This document shows positions 8,498 through 17,904 of a stretch of DNA of 64,000 nt, piece after piece. Within the stretch, counting starts at the first letter, position 1; the number at the start of each line of letters is the position of its first letter. The position numbers and the translations under genes were made by a program. The notes beneath the pieces are model-generated. The model was not told the origin of the DNA, did no database searches, and saw nothing but the letters and a program-made list of their open reading frames with translations. Where the stretch lies: NCBI RefSeq assembly GCF_016725325.1, contig NZ_CP068083.1, positions 1,054,001 through 1,118,000 of the forward strand. The letters are read 5' to 3'. Source of the stretch: Sphingobacterium spiritivorum. GTDB lineage: Bacteria; Bacteroidota; Bacteroidia; Sphingobacteriales; Sphingobacteriaceae.

Positions 8498-9367
8498 TTA
8501 GAGCAGGCTTACAGTTAAAAATACCAGCACAAACTGTAGTATCAGGCTAAGATCCAACAGGTAGGCGTAATGATAGTGACCTTCCTTCCGGAAAACAAAA
8601 AATTTCAAAAAAGCGGCAATCAGTATATCTGTCAGTAACAACCCCAGCACAATTGGGGAGCTATAGCCTGTAATAGCGATCAAGGTAATATGAATAAGAA
8701 GTAAGGTATAGCACAGTCTTTTTGCCTTTTTCTCCCCCAACATATTGGGCAAGGTTTTGAGATGGTAATACGAATCCTGTGCAATATCCCGGATATCGAA
8801 AGGAAGGGTGCAGATAATCAATAAAAGAAATTTTAATACGGCTAATGTTGCTAACAGTTGTATATCGATCATAATCCCACTGCTGAACAATTCAATATAT
8901 GGAAGGATAACACTGCTACAGACCCACACTAAGGCAATATGAAAAATTTTTGCTCCTGGTAATTGTCTTAACCCTACTCTGCGTCCCTGATATCGAAATA
9001 CCGGAAAACCATACAACACACTCAGCAGACCGATAACACCCAAGAATAGAAAGGAATTAAAGTGTATCTGAAAAAGACAGTATAACAATATTCCTCCTGC
9101 TAAAACTATATTGAGCCATAACACCCATTCATTCCCAAACACCCATCGGGTACGTGCGAATCGGGATTCTAGTGGATTTTTGGGCTTGGACCATACTAAA
9201 CTAAAATTGTAAAGCATTAAGGTGGCAGCTCCCTCTACCAGAATAATGGCATAATCCATTGGTTGGCTGAAGACATAATATGTCAGTGCACACTGTGCCA
9301 TCGCTGCCAATGCAATAAGCAGATTGGTATATATAGATATGTAAAACAGTTGTCTGAAAAATTTCAT
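8498..9367 (-). CDS. Polytopic membrane protein, UbiA prenyltransferase-like
   Basis: A 289-residue protein with about eight hydrophobic segments. The frame is open further upstream to 9541, but the ATG at 9367 (MKFFRQLFYISIYTNLL) gives a sensible membrane protein start; the extra upstream residues are not membrane-like and run towards acs. The segment FDIRDIAQDSYYHLKTLPNMLG resembles the second Asp-rich motif of UbiA-family intramembrane prenyltransferases (DxxxD followed by a TLP-like stretch), including those of Bacteroidota. The first Asp motif (NDxxDxxxD) is not visible; that position reads NPLESRFARTRW. Catalytic activity is therefore doubtful, and the call rests on the overall pattern. 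Confidence 0.6.
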   Translation of the reverse strand: MKFFRQLFYISIYTNLLIALAAMAQCALTYYVFSQPMDYAIILVEGAATLMLYNFSLVWSKPKNPLESRFARTRWVFGNEWVLWLNIVLAGGILLYCLFQIHFNSFLFLGVIGLLSVLYGFPVFRYQGRRVGLRQLPGAKIFHIALVWVCSSVILPYIELFSSGIMIDIQLLATLAVLKFLLLIICTLPFDIRDIAQDSYYHLKTLPNMLGEKKAKRLCYTLLLIHITLIAITGYSSPIVLGLLLTDILIAAFLKFFVFRKEGHYHYAYLLDLSLILQFVLVFLTVSLL

Positions 9368-9497
9368 AAGGCTCAGCCTATTTCTTAATGCACCTATAAC
9401 AATTGTGTTATATGGACACATAAATTTCGGCATTAGGGTTTTAAAAATTGATATTTCGTTGCAAAAAAAGTAAATTAGTGCTTCATTTATCCAAAAT

Positions 9498-9543
9498 GGA
9501 CAAATTGAATAAATATTTGTCCGATACCGATAAGTGGACAAAT
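9498..9543. promoter_or_regulatory. Three GGACAAAT boxes ahead of acs
   Basis: GGACAAAT occurs at 9498-9505, inverted (ATTTGTCC) at 9515-9522, and again direct at 9536-9543, ending 27 bp before the acs ATG. Spacing between box starts is 17 and 21 bp. The arrangement looks like an operator for a dimeric regulator of acs or of the divergent gene; the regulator is unknown. Confidence 0.4.
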
Positions 9544-9570
9544 ATAATTAAGTATAAACCAAAAAATAAT

Positions 9571-11487
9571 ATGAGTCTACAAATTAAATCATTTGAAGAA
9601 TATCAGGATGTCTACAAAAAAAGTGTAGAAAATCCGGAAGAATTCTGGGCGGGGGTAGCCGAAAATTTCTTCTGGAAACGTAAATGGACAAATGTGCTGG
9701 ACTGGAATTTTAAAGAGCCAAAGATTAAATGGTTTGAGGGAGGAAAAGTTAATATCACAGAAAACTGCCTGGATCGTCATATTTACAACCTTGGAGACAA
9801 ACCTGCTATTATCTGGGAACCAAATGATCCGAATGAAGCACACCGTATCCTTTCATACAAGCAATTGCTTGCTAAAGTAGAGCAATTTGCGAATGTTCTT
9901 AAGAATAACAATGTCAGTAAGGGAGACCGTGTCTGTATTTATCTGCCGATGGTTCCGGAGCTGGTTATCGCTGTATTGGCCTGTGCCCGCATAGGAGCCA
10001 TTCACTCTGTTGTATTCGGAGGATTTTCAGCTCAGTCTATTGCAGATCGTATTACAGATGCCGAGTGTAAACTGGTCGTCACATCTGATGGCAGTTTCCG
10101 GGGAAATAAAACCATTGAACTGAAAAGAATTGTAGATGATGCATTGATGCAATGTAAGTCCGTAGAAAGGGTAATCGTACTTACCAGAACCCGTACACCG
10201 GTCTCTATGATCAAAGGACGTGACGTGTGGTGGGAAGATGAAATCAAAAAAGTGGAAACACAGGGAAATCCGGCTTGTCCTGCAGAAGAAATGGATGCAG
10301 AGGATACCTTATTTATCTTATACACTTCCGGATCTACAGGAAAGCCTAAAGGTGTGGTACATACGACCGGCGGATACATGGTATATGCAGGATACACTTT
10401 TGCCAATACTTTCCAGTATCAACCGGGAGAAGTTTATTTCTGTACAGCAGATATCGGCTGGATCACAGGACATACTTACATCGTCTACGGACCGTTATCA
10501 CAGGGTGCTACCTCATTAATGTTCGAAGGAATTCCTACATTCCCGGATGCAGGCAGATACTGGGATATTGTAGACAAGTTTAAAGTAAACATTTTATACA
10601 CTGCTCCGACAGCAATCCGTTCACTGATGGCCTTCGGAGATCAGTTTGTGGACAATAAGGATCTTTCTTCTATTAAAAAGCTTGGATCAGTAGGTGAGCC
10701 TATCAATGAAGAGGCGTGGCACTGGTTTCACGATAAAATCGGAAAAGGTAAAGCTCCTATCGCAGATACCTGGTGGCAGACAGAGAATGGAGGGCACCTC
10801 ATTACTCCTATTGCGGGTATCTCCCCGACAATACCGGGATATGCCATGTTGCCGCTACCGGGTGTACAGCCGGTGCTGGTAGACGAAAACGGAACAGAAA
10901 TAGAAGGAAATGATGTTTCCGGAAATCTTTGTATCAAATTCCCTTGGCCGGGTATGCTGCGTACAACATGGGGTGATCATGAGAGATGTCGTCAAACTTA
11001 TTTCTCCACTTACGAAAATATGTACTTCACTGGAGACGGATGTTACCGTAGCCCTGAAGGATATTATAAAATTACAGGTCGTGTTGATGATGTGTTAAAT
11101 GTTTCGGGGCACCGAATAGGTACTGCAGAAGTAGAAAATGCCATCAATATGCACTCTGATGTGGTCGAGTCCGCGATTGTAGGATACCCGCACCCGGTCA
11201 AAGGGCAAGGTATTTATGCATTTGTTATTGCAAATCATCATATAGATGAAAACAGTACTCGTCAGGATATTCTACAGACTATTACACGTATCATCGGAGC
11301 GATTGCCAAACCGGATATCATACAGTTTGTACCTGAACTTCCAAAAACCAGATCAGGAAAGATCATGAGACGTATCCTTCGAAAAATTGCAGAAGGAGAA
11401 GTATCCAACCTTGGGGATATCTCTACATTACAGGATCCTAACATTGTCCAGACAATCGTAGAAGGAGCTGAAAAACTTAAGAAATAG
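9571..11487 (+). CDS. acs: Acetyl-CoA synthetase (AMP-forming)
   Basis: Activates acetate to acetyl-CoA through acetyl-AMP. I use the ATG at 9571 (MSLQIKSFEEYQDVYKKS), giving 638 residues, the usual Acs length; the open frame upstream to 9448 encodes an atypical extension. Motifs are YTSGSTGKPKGVVHTT (from residue 251, P-loop-like A3), the WWQTENGG acetate/adenylate segment near 400, GRVDDVLNVSGHRIGTAEVE (A8 hinge, near 504) and PKTRSGKIMRRILRK with the regulatory/catalytic Lys near 598 that is acetylated in known Acs enzymes. It is monocistronic between a repeat-bearing upstream region and a strong terminator. Confidence 0.96.
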   Translation: MSLQIKSFEEYQDVYKKSVENPEEFWAGVAENFFWKRKWTNVLDWNFKEPKIKWFEGGKVNITENCLDRHIYNLGDKPAIIWEPNDPNEAHRILSYKQLLAKVEQFANVLKNNNVSKGDRVCIYLPMVPELVIAVLACARIGAIHSVVFGGFSAQSIADRITDAECKLVVTSDGSFRGNKTIELKRIVDDALMQCKSVERVIVLTRTRTPVSMIKGRDVWWEDEIKKVETQGNPACPAEEMDAEDTLFILYTSGSTGKPKGVVHTTGGYMVYAGYTFANTFQYQPGEVYFCTADIGWITGHTYIVYGPLSQGATSLMFEGIPTFPDAGRYWDIVDKFKVNILYTAPTAIRSLMAFGDQFVDNKDLSSIKKLGSVGEPINEEAWHWFHDKIGKGKAPIADTWWQTENGGHLITPIAGISPTIPGYAMLPLPGVQPVLVDENGTEIEGNDVSGNLCIKFPWPGMLRTTWGDHERCRQTYFSTYENMYFTGDGCYRSPEGYYKITGRVDDVLNVSGHRIGTAEVENAINMHSDVVESAIVGYPHPVKGQGIYAFVIANHHIDENSTRQDILQTITRIIGAIAKPDIIQFVPELPKTRSGKIMRRILRKIAEGEVSNLGDISTLQDPNIVQTIVEGAEKLKK

Positions 11488-11498
11488 TACAAAAATTA

Positions 11499-11528
11499 GC
11501 GAGACAACAAATATTGTCTCGCTTTTTT
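11499..11528 (+). terminator. Terminator after acs
   Basis: Arms GCGAGACAA (11499-11507) and TTGTCTCGC (11514-11522), followed by six T residues; a canonical intrinsic terminator 11 nt after the acs stop. Confidence 0.88.
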
Positions 11529-11610
11529 GTAAAAAACCCAATAAAAGCCTGATTTTTCGACAAAAATTTAGTATTTTGTTTCCCTAGTAATACTTTAAAA
11601 CAAAGACTAA

Positions 11611-13920
11611 ATGCTATTTGCCGTTTTATCAGGACTAATAACATCGAGCCTTATTGTTCCGTTTGGGAGATTTCTGAAATCCAAATGGGGTTTTATTCTC
11701 GCTTTTTTGCCTTGCATCTTATTTCTATATTTCCTCCAGTATACAGCAGCTATAGCTGATGGAAATATTATTCAGCAGCACATTTCATGGGTACCGTCTC
11801 TTGGAGTTGACTTTCAGTTTCGTCTGGATGGGTTATCCCTGCTTTTTACATTTCTGATTACAGGGATCGGTACAGCCATTTTCCTGTACGCCCGCTCCTA
11901 CCTCAAAGGCTATCCTAATTTTGACCGTTTTTTTGGATTTTTATGCCTTTTTATGGCTGCCATGCTCGGGGTGGTGCTTTCTGACAATATTTTCCTGCTG
12001 TTTATCTTTTGGGAACTGACAAGTATCAGCTCTTTTTTCCTCATAGGCTTCAACAATGAGCAAAGTGATTCCCGGAAAAGTGCGCTGACGGCACTCAGCA
12101 TTACCGGATTAGGCGGGTTCTTTCTACTGGCCGGACTTACTTTAATTGGAAATATTGCAGATACCTATACTATTTCTGAATTAGTGGATAAGCGATCCTT
12201 AATTATAGAGCATCCCTTATATCCGCTTATACTGGGACTTATATTTATAGGTGCTTTTACCAAATCAGCGCAATTTCCCTTTCATTTTTGGTTACCGGGA
12301 GCCATGAAGGCTCCTACTCCTGTTTCCGCTTACCTGCACTCTGCGACTATGGTAAAAGCCGGTATTTATTTACTGGCACGTTTCTTCCCAATTCTGGGGG
12401 GCACGGAATACTGGACTTATCCGCTTCTCATCATTGGTGGTATTACCATGCTATACGGCGCTATACATTCCCTCTTCAGAGTAGATATGAAAGGAGTGCT
12501 GGCCTATTCTACCATCTCCGCATTAGGCATATTGACCTTTCTGTTAGGCATGGGAACAAAAGAGGCCATTATAGCCGCTGCAGTATTTCTGCTGGTACAT
12601 GCTTTGTATAAGGCAACGTTATTCCTGATTACGGGGATTATCGATCACGAAACCGGCACACGGGACCTCAGTAAGTTACAGGGATTAAGAAAAGTTTTAT
12701 TTCCGGTAGCTGTTGCGGGTCTCTTAGCTTCTCTTTCCAGTGCCGGAATGCCGCTTACTCTTGGTTTTATAGGCAAAGATCTTATTTATGATGCTACGTT
12801 GAAATTCGATACCCAATTAGCTCTTTTTGTAACAATTGCCGCAGTAGTCACGAATATTGGCCTCGTTGCAGCCGGATTTATGGCCGGAATAAAACCTTTT
12901 GCAGGAAAACTTCCGGATCAATTTAAAGATCTTCATTTACCTTACAAATCGATGTGGATCCCTCCTCTGGTATTAGCCGTTTTAGGATTGCTGCTGGGTA
13001 TCTATCCGGAATGGATCGGACATATACTTACCCAACAGACTGCATCCAGTATATTCGGAGGTGCCGTGGAAGTTCATCTGAAACTATGGCACGGCTTTAA
13101 TACTGTTCTTATTCTAAGTCTGCTGACGTTAGCATTGGGTACTTTTCTCTACCTGATGAATAAACCCAGCAACAGTAAGTTATTAAAGGTGGAAAAACTA
13201 AATGTACTGGCACCACAGACTTTATTCACCCGTTTTGGAAATGGTTTTGTGGCCTTTTCAAATCGCTATACACAGACGCTGCATAATGGTTTTTTGCGTT
13301 CCTATCACTTAAAAATTATTCTGTTTGCAGAGGCTTTACTCGCTTATAAATTATATCTGAGCGGGCCGATTTATATTGATTACAGCAAATTGTCTGCGAT
13401 AAGTATATATGAAGTCTCTATAGTACTTATTCTGATCGGAGCCCTTTATCTTGTCGTCAGCACTTCATCCCGTTTAACTGCTGTTGTGTCTATGAGTGTG
13501 ATCGGGTATTGTATCTGTCTTCTGTTTGTGATTTACAGCGCTCCGGATCTCGCTATGACCCAGTTTACGATCGATACGTTATCTACCGTACTATTTGTTC
13601 TGGTCCTCTATAAGCTGCCGGTATTTATGAACTATATGGGACCAAAAGTACTTATCCGTGATGCGATAGTCGCCCTTTCCTTTGGCGCATTACTTTCCAT
13701 GATTGCGCTCAAAGTATTACAGGAACCTGTAGATACTGTAGTGAGTGATTTTTATGGTGCTAATGCCTATCTGATGGCAAAGGGTAAGAATGTGGTAAAT
13801 GTCATTTTGGTGGACTACAGAGGTATCGATACCATGTTTGAAACTATTGTATTGGCCATTGCAGCTTTAGGAGTATACAGTTTATTGAAATTAAGGTTAA
13901 AATCTTCAGAAAAAGAATAG
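11611..13920 (+). CDS. mnhA: Na+/H+ antiporter Mrp/Mnh subunit A
   Basis: Largest subunit of the seven-subunit Mrp cation/proton antiporter in the inner membrane. It is a NuoL-like protein of 769 residues with about 20 hydrophobic segments. Complex I-type signatures include [15 protein letters not shown] with the conserved membrane Glu, [21 protein letters not shown] (broken-helix region) and [15 protein letters not shown] with the conserved Lys. The C-terminal part has the DUF4040-type segment [17 protein letters not shown] that in some species is shared with MrpB. It starts the operon; 2 bp separate it from mnhB. Confidence 0.93.
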   Translation: MLFAVLSGLITSSLIVPFGRFLKSKWGFILAFLPCILFLYFLQYTAAIADGNIIQQHISWVPSLGVDFQFRLDGLSLLFTFLITGIGTAIFLYARSYLKGYPNFDRFFGFLCLFMAAMLGVVLSDNIFLLFIFWELTSISSFFLIGFNNEQSDSRKSALTALSITGLGGFFLLAGLTLIGNIADTYTISELVDKRSLIIEHPLYPLILGLIFIGAFTKSAQFPFHFWLPGAMKAPTPVSAYLHSATMVKAGIYLLARFFPILGGTEYWTYPLLIIGGITMLYGAIHSLFRVDMKGVLAYSTISALGILTFLLGMGTKEAIIAAAVFLLVHALYKATLFLITGIIDHETGTRDLSKLQGLRKVLFPVAVAGLLASLSSAGMPLTLGFIGKDLIYDATLKFDTQLALFVTIAAVVTNIGLVAAGFMAGIKPFAGKLPDQFKDLHLPYKSMWIPPLVLAVLGLLLGIYPEWIGHILTQQTASSIFGGAVEVHLKLWHGFNTVLILSLLTLALGTFLYLMNKPSNSKLLKVEKLNVLAPQTLFTRFGNGFVAFSNRYTQTLHNGFLRSYHLKIILFAEALLAYKLYLSGPIYIDYSKLSAISIYEVSIVLILIGALYLVVSTSSRLTAVVSMSVIGYCICLLFVIYSAPDLAMTQFTIDTLSTVLFVLVLYKLPVFMNYMGPKVLIRDAIVALSFGALLSMIALKVLQEPVDTVVSDFYGANAYLMAKGKNVVNVILVDYRGIDTMFETIVLAIAALGVYSLLKLRLKSSEKE

Positions 13921-13922
13921 AT

Positions 13923-14336
13923 ATGAAAAGTATAATTTTACAGACAGCATCCAAATATTTGCTTCCTATCTTATTGTTGTTTTCTGTTTTTCTTTTATTG
14001 AGAGGGCACTATTTTCCCGGAGGAGGCTTTGTGGGTGGCCTTGTGGCATCGATAGCTTTTGTATTACATAGCTTTGCTTACGGAACAGAGCAAACCATGA
14101 AAATACTTCGTTACAAACCTCTTTCCCTGATCCCTATCGGCCTGGGGATATCCAGTCTTAGTATGGTCGCACCGCTGCTCTTCGGTAAACCTCCAATGAC
14201 AGGGCTTTGGATTGAGCAAAAGATTCCCGTCATCGGTATGATCGGTTCAGCCTTATTTTTTGACATCGGCGTTTATCTTGTTGTTATTGGCGTCGTACTG
14301 ACTATTTTGTTTACCATAGCCTTAAATACAGACTGA
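13923..14336 (+). CDS. mnhB: Na+/H+ antiporter Mrp/Mnh subunit B
   Basis: A 137-residue protein with four hydrophobic segments. The [20 protein letters not shown] segment is the signature of MrpB/MnhB, and the protein is the size of the stand-alone B subunit. It lies between mnhA (2 bp) and mnhC (1 bp), an order and spacing that fit one polycistronic message and assembly into the antiporter complex. Confidence 0.92.
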   Translation: MKSIILQTASKYLLPILLLFSVFLLLRGHYFPGGGFVGGLVASIAFVLHSFAYGTEQTMKILRYKPLSLIPIGLGISSLSMVAPLLFGKPPMTGLWIEQKIPVIGMIGSALFFDIGVYLVVIGVVLTILFTIALNTD

Positions 14337-14337
14337 T

Positions 14338-14694
14338 ATGGAGTTGATACTTGTTGTACTGATCGGTCTGCTGTATGCCGCAGGAGTATATATGATCCTG
14401 AGGAGAAGTATGGTCAAATTATTATTGGGGATTATGTTGCTGGGCAATGGTACGAATATTCTGATATTTCTATTAGGAAACATTACGAAGGGAAAGCCTC
14501 CTGTTATTGATCCGGATCTGAGTATATTCAATGAAATCTATGCAGATCCTATACCTCAGGCTTTGATCCTGACCGCTATTGTTATCAGTTTCGGTCTCAC
14601 AGCCTTTGCCATTGTACTGCTCAAAAGAGTATATGCGCTGATAAACAGTGATGATTTAGATGATTTAAATACGCCAGAAGAAGACGATATATGA
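14338..14694 (+). CDS. mnhC: Na+/H+ antiporter Mrp/Mnh subunit C
   Basis: A 118-residue NuoK-like subunit with three transmembrane segments. The conserved segment LLLGIMLLGNGTNILIFLLG matches MrpC/MnhC, and the PQALILTAIVISFGLTAFAI stretch is the third helix with the conserved LTAIVI pattern. The C-terminus is acidic (DDLDDLNTPEEDD). Its last codons overlap the mnhD start by 4 bp (14691-14694), indicating translational coupling. Confidence 0.93.
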   Translation: MELILVVLIGLLYAAGVYMILRRSMVKLLLGIMLLGNGTNILIFLLGNITKGKPPVIDPDLSIFNEIYADPIPQALILTAIVISFGLTAFAIVLLKRVYALINSDDLDDLNTPEEDDI

Positions 14695-16193
14695 TTGACA
14701 ATTACATACTAGCTCCTGTTTTTATTCATTTGTTTACCGCCATAACTCAACTTATATTCTGGCGGAAAACAGTGACACAGCGTGTATTGAGTATTTTGGG
14801 GAGTACTCTGGGACTGTCCGCAGCTATCAAACTCTTTGCAAGAGTATATGATGGACCTATTTTAACAATGAGTGCCGGAAACTGGGATGCGCCATTCGGA
14901 ATAGTATTCGTAGCGGATACACTGAGCACGACATTAGTACTTCTGACTTCTATAGCCTGCCTGGCAGTATCTATATTCTCTGCGACAGGTATCAGCCGTC
15001 AGCGTATACGTTATGGTTATTTCCCGATCTTTCATTTTTTGATACTGGGTCTTAACGGAGCCTTTCTGACAGGGGATATCTTCAACTTATATGTTTATTT
15101 TGAAGTGATCATTATCTCTTCTTTTGTCTTAATGACTCTGGGTGGGCGAAAAGCCCAACTGGAAGGCGCCGTAAAGTATATGGCGATGAATATTCTGGCC
15201 TCTACTTTTTTCCTGACGGGGATTGGGATTTTATATGGCATCACAGGCTCCCTTAATATGGCAGATCTGGCACTGAAAATTCCGAATGTCAAAGATCAGA
15301 CGCTTGTAGGTATTACATCATCCTTTTTCATTATCGGATTTGGGATCAAATCAGCTGTATTTCCGTTGTATTTCTGGCTTCCATCATCCTACCATACTCC
15401 CCCGTCTGCCGTAGCCGCAACATTTGGCGGATTACTGACTAAAGTTGGTATATATGCCATGTTCCGCATTTACAGTCTCATATTTATTCCCAGTCCTTTT
15501 ATGAAGAACCTGCTTCTAACATTGGCAATTCTGACCATTGTAACAGGAGCTTTAGGGGCGATGACAAAAACAAATATCCGAAGGTTATTTTCGTATCTGA
15601 TTGTGTGTCATATCGGATTTATGGTGGGAGGACTGGCGATGTTCAGCAAACTCGCCCTGATGGGCGCTGTATTTTATCTGATACATGATATTATGGTCAA
15701 GACAAATCTGTTCCTCATTGCGGGACTGATAAGGCAATTAAGAGGATCGATGGATATGAAAAAGATCGGTGGTTTGTATGCAGAATATCCAAAGATATCG
15801 TTGCTGATTGGCATTGTACTTTTTTCACTCGTCGGTATTCCTCCTCTGTCAGGTTTCTGGCCTAAGATTTATCTTATTCAGGATGCCTTCCGGCTGCAAA
15901 ACTATGCTTTTATAGGGGCAGTTATCTTAGGAAGCTTTATTACGCTATATGTTATCGCCAAAATGTGGAGCGAAGTTTTCTGGAAAAAACCTGATAATGA
16001 AACTGAGATTGAGGACAAATTTGAGCCTTTGCCATTGTATAAAAAGATATTACTGGTGGCTCCGATAGCACTTCTGGCAGGAGTATCCTTGTATATCGGC
16101 CTGAACGCTGAAGCTATTATAAAGGTTTCGGATAAGATTGCTACTGAAATGTTAGATACACGCCCATACATACAGGCCGTACTGGGCAAATAA
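14691..16193 (+). CDS. mnhD: Na+/H+ antiporter Mrp/Mnh subunit D
   Basis: A 500-residue NuoM/NuoN-type subunit with about 14 transmembrane segments, one of the two large proton-path subunits of the Mrp antiporter. It shows LYVYFEVIIISSFVLMTLGG with the conserved membrane Glu, GIKSAVFPLYFWLPSSYHTPPSAVAA around the discontinuous helix with its conserved Lys, and a third conserved Lys in HDIMVKTNLFLIAG. Start overlaps the end of mnhC; a 12-bp gap precedes mnhE. Confidence 0.94.
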   Translation: MIDNYILAPVFIHLFTAITQLIFWRKTVTQRVLSILGSTLGLSAAIKLFARVYDGPILTMSAGNWDAPFGIVFVADTLSTTLVLLTSIACLAVSIFSATGISRQRIRYGYFPIFHFLILGLNGAFLTGDIFNLYVYFEVIIISSFVLMTLGGRKAQLEGAVKYMAMNILASTFFLTGIGILYGITGSLNMADLALKIPNVKDQTLVGITSSFFIIGFGIKSAVFPLYFWLPSSYHTPPSAVAATFGGLLTKVGIYAMFRIYSLIFIPSPFMKNLLLTLAILTIVTGALGAMTKTNIRRLFSYLIVCHIGFMVGGLAMFSKLALMGAVFYLIHDIMVKTNLFLIAGLIRQLRGSMDMKKIGGLYAEYPKISLLIGIVLFSLVGIPPLSGFWPKIYLIQDAFRLQNYAFIGAVILGSFITLYVIAKMWSEVFWKKPDNETEIEDKFEPLPLYKKILLVAPIALLAGVSLYIGLNAEAIIKVSDKIATEMLDTRPYIQAVLGK

Positions 16194-16205
16194 AAGATAA
16201 TTGAT

Positions 16206-16682
16206 ATGATAAAACAATTTTTAATGAACCTGCTGCTTTGCTTTATCTGGATAGCACTGACAGGTTCCATGTATTATACAAATTTTCTTTTCGGTTTTCT
16301 CCTGGGATTCTTTATCCTGTGGATTATGAATATCAATGAAACGGATCAAAGATATTTCTACCGTGTACCCAAAACGGCAGGCTTTGTCCTGTACTTTCTT
16401 TACGAGATGATTGTGGCTAATATTCAGGTTGCTTATGATGTAATTACACCAAAGTATTTTTTTAAACCGGGGATCATCCGATATCCGCTAAATGCAAGAA
16501 CAGATTTTGAGATTAACTTGCTGGCTACCATTATTTCCCTTACTCCGGGAACATTGATTCTGGATATCAGCGACGATAAGTCTGCCTTATATATTCATGT
16601 GATGTACCTCAAGGATAAAGATAAATTTATCGCTCAGCTTAAGAATGGATTTGAAAGACGATTATTAGAGATTATCAGATGA
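16206..16682 (+). CDS. mnhE: Na+/H+ antiporter Mrp/Mnh subunit E
   Basis: A 158-residue subunit with two or three N-terminal membrane segments and a cytosolic C-terminal domain. The TIISLTPGTLILDISDD motif is the family hallmark, followed by YIHVMYLKDKDKFI. Its last codons overlap mnhF by 4 bp (16679-16682). Order, size and coupling match Mrp operons of other bacteria. Confidence 0.93.
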   Translation: MIKQFLMNLLLCFIWIALTGSMYYTNFLFGFLLGFFILWIMNINETDQRYFYRVPKTAGFVLYFLYEMIVANIQVAYDVITPKYFFKPGIIRYPLNARTDFEINLLATIISLTPGTLILDISDDKSALYIHVMYLKDKDKFIAQLKNGFERRLLEIIR

Positions 16683-16954
16683 TGCTAAATACTTATTTCG
16701 ATTATGTAATTCTTCCGATTTTAACTATTTCGGTCATCTTAACGTTTATTCGTTTATTTAAGGGTCCTGATGTCGTAGATAGGGTCATTGCCTTAGATTT
16801 GATCATCACCATTGGAATCGGGATTATTACAGTTTACAGTATACGTACACAACAGGAGGTACTCCTGGATGTCGCTATTATACTCGCTCTGATTGCCTTT
16901 TTAGGGACAGTAGCCTTTTCATATTACCTTGAAAAAAAAGATCATCATGACTGA
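16679..16954 (+). CDS. mnhF: Na+/H+ antiporter Mrp/Mnh subunit F
   Basis: A 91-residue, three-helix subunit. RLFKGPDVVDRVIALDLI is the MrpF signature, with the conserved Asp in the membrane-entry segment, and the third helix LDVAIILALIAFLGTVAFSYYLE is typical. The C-terminus is basic and His-rich (KKDHHD). It overlaps both mnhE and mnhG by a few bases. Confidence 0.92.
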   Translation: MMLNTYFDYVILPILTISVILTFIRLFKGPDVVDRVIALDLIITIGIGIITVYSIRTQQEVLLDVAIILALIAFLGTVAFSYYLEKKDHHD

Positions 16955-17312
16955 TATATTTTTAGCCATATTCAGCACTATAGGTGCATTAGCCATTTTA
17001 TTTGCTTCAATTGGCATTCTGCGTATGCCGGACTTTTATTTACGTCTGTCTGTTACGGTAAAGGCCGCTACATTAGGGGTAGGTTTTTTCCTGCTCTGTG
17101 CAGCGATTATCTTTCCCGATGTATCGGTGACAACCAAGGCTATCGCTATTACTTTCTTTTTAATATTAACAGCTCCTGTTGCTGCACATATGATAGGCAG
17201 AGCAGCTTACATTACAGGGGCAAAACTTTGGAAAGGTACAATTATAGATGACCTTAAAGGAAAATATGATGAGGAGACACATCAGCTAAAGGGAGAAGAG
17301 GAAGATAAATAA
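16947..17312 (+). CDS. mnhG: Na+/H+ antiporter Mrp/Mnh subunit G
   Basis: A 121-residue, three-helix subunit that completes the A-G set. The IGILRMPDFYLRLSVTVKAATLG segment (given here as the RMPDFYLRLS signature) identifies MrpG. I choose the ATG at 16947 rather than the earlier TTG at 16929, because it gives a canonical N-terminus (MTDIFLAIFS) and an 8-bp overlap with mnhF. The hydrophilic C-terminus after residue 95 is charged. A 10-bp-arm hairpin lies downstream. Confidence 0.92.
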   Translation: MTDIFLAIFSTIGALAILFASIGILRMPDFYLRLSVTVKAATLGVGFFLLCAAIIFPDVSVTTKAIAITFFLILTAPVAAHMIGRAAYITGAKLWKGTIIDDLKGKYDEETHQLKGEEEDK

Positions 17313-17352
17313 GTGTCTCTTTATTGATAAGAAGCCATTTTCATAAAATACA

Positions 17353-17393
17353 ATATAAAGATTCTTCAAAAAAGATCAGAAGCATCTTTATAT
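17353..17393. repeat. Inverted repeat downstream of the mnh operon
   Basis: Outer arms ATATAAAGAT (17353-17362) and ATCTTTATAT (17384-17393) with an inner CTTC/GAAG pair (17364-17367, 17379-17382). There is no T-tract, so it may be a 3' mRNA-stabilising hairpin rather than a full terminator. Confidence 0.4.
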
Positions 17394-17445
17394 GACTGCC
17401 TTAAACTTTTCTAATGATCACAGATATTTCGGAAACAGCTGTTTT

Positions 17446-17772
17446 TCAGATCATAAAATAATCTCCGAAAAATATTAGAGCGATACTGAAAATGTTATAC
17501 AGCACATTAAAATACCAGCGATAGTAATATTGTTTTTTAAATATGATATAGTAAATCGAGATTCCCAAAAGAATGAAACATCCAAGAATTGCAGGAATTC
17601 GGACCAGCTGGTCTGCTATACTATGCAATACAATTATCCATTCCGGCAAATATAATAGTGATCCGTAAACGAAGACCGTAATTGCAAAAAAGGTCAATAT
17701 AGCCACAGAGCCCCAAAAAACCAGCTTTGATTTCCGGTTATTCCTATCTTTCAGATATGTTTGATTTTCCAT
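17446..17772 (-). CDS. Hypothetical small membrane protein, three helices
   Basis: A 108-residue protein that I do not recognise. The N-terminus is polar and basic (MENQTYLKDRNNRKSK), followed by hydrophobic segments at about residues 17-40, 58-75 and 85-105, and the region between the last two is rich in Tyr and aromatic residues. No lipobox or cleavable signal peptide. It stands alone on the minus strand between the mnh operon and the terminator of the first SusCD locus. ATG at 17772 is preceded by AT-rich sequence. Coding status rests on length, membrane pattern and position, so confidence is moderate. Confidence 0.6.
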   Translation of the reverse strand: MENQTYLKDRNNRKSKLVFWGSVAILTFFAITVFVYGSLLYLPEWIIVLHSIADQLVRIPAILGCFILLGISIYYIIFKKQYYYRWYFNVLYNIFSIALIFFGDYFMI

Positions 17773-17808
17773 AATAATTGGTAAGTATTACAATCTAATA
17801 AATGTTTT

Positions 17809-17841
17809 AAAAAAAGCCCTCCCGGATAGTTCCGGGAAGGC
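17809..17841 (-). terminator. Terminator of the first SusCD operon
   Basis: Read on the minus strand: an 11-bp stem with one mismatch (17831-17841 pairing with 17816-17826) around a 4-nt loop, followed by seven T residues (17815-17809). It lies 64 nt beyond the DUF4302 gene stop and closes the operon that starts at the sigma factor or susC. Confidence 0.85.
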
Positions 17842-17904
17842 CATTATTAATAAACATATAAAACTCTCCTGCCGACTCAAAACAACAGGAAAGCTTTACT
17901 CTAA

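Noticed and set aside
9368-9541. 58-codon N-terminal extension of the UbiA-like gene
   Set aside because: It overlaps the acs promoter region and lacks membrane or family character; ATG at 9367 starts directly at the first helix.
9448-9570. 41-codon N-terminal extension of acs
   Set aside because: It covers the GGACAAAT repeats and reads as an unusual Lys-rich leader; the ATG at 9571 gives the normal Acs start and length.
10032-10406. Minus-strand 124-codon reading frame inside acs
   Set aside because: Antisense shadow of the conserved acs core.
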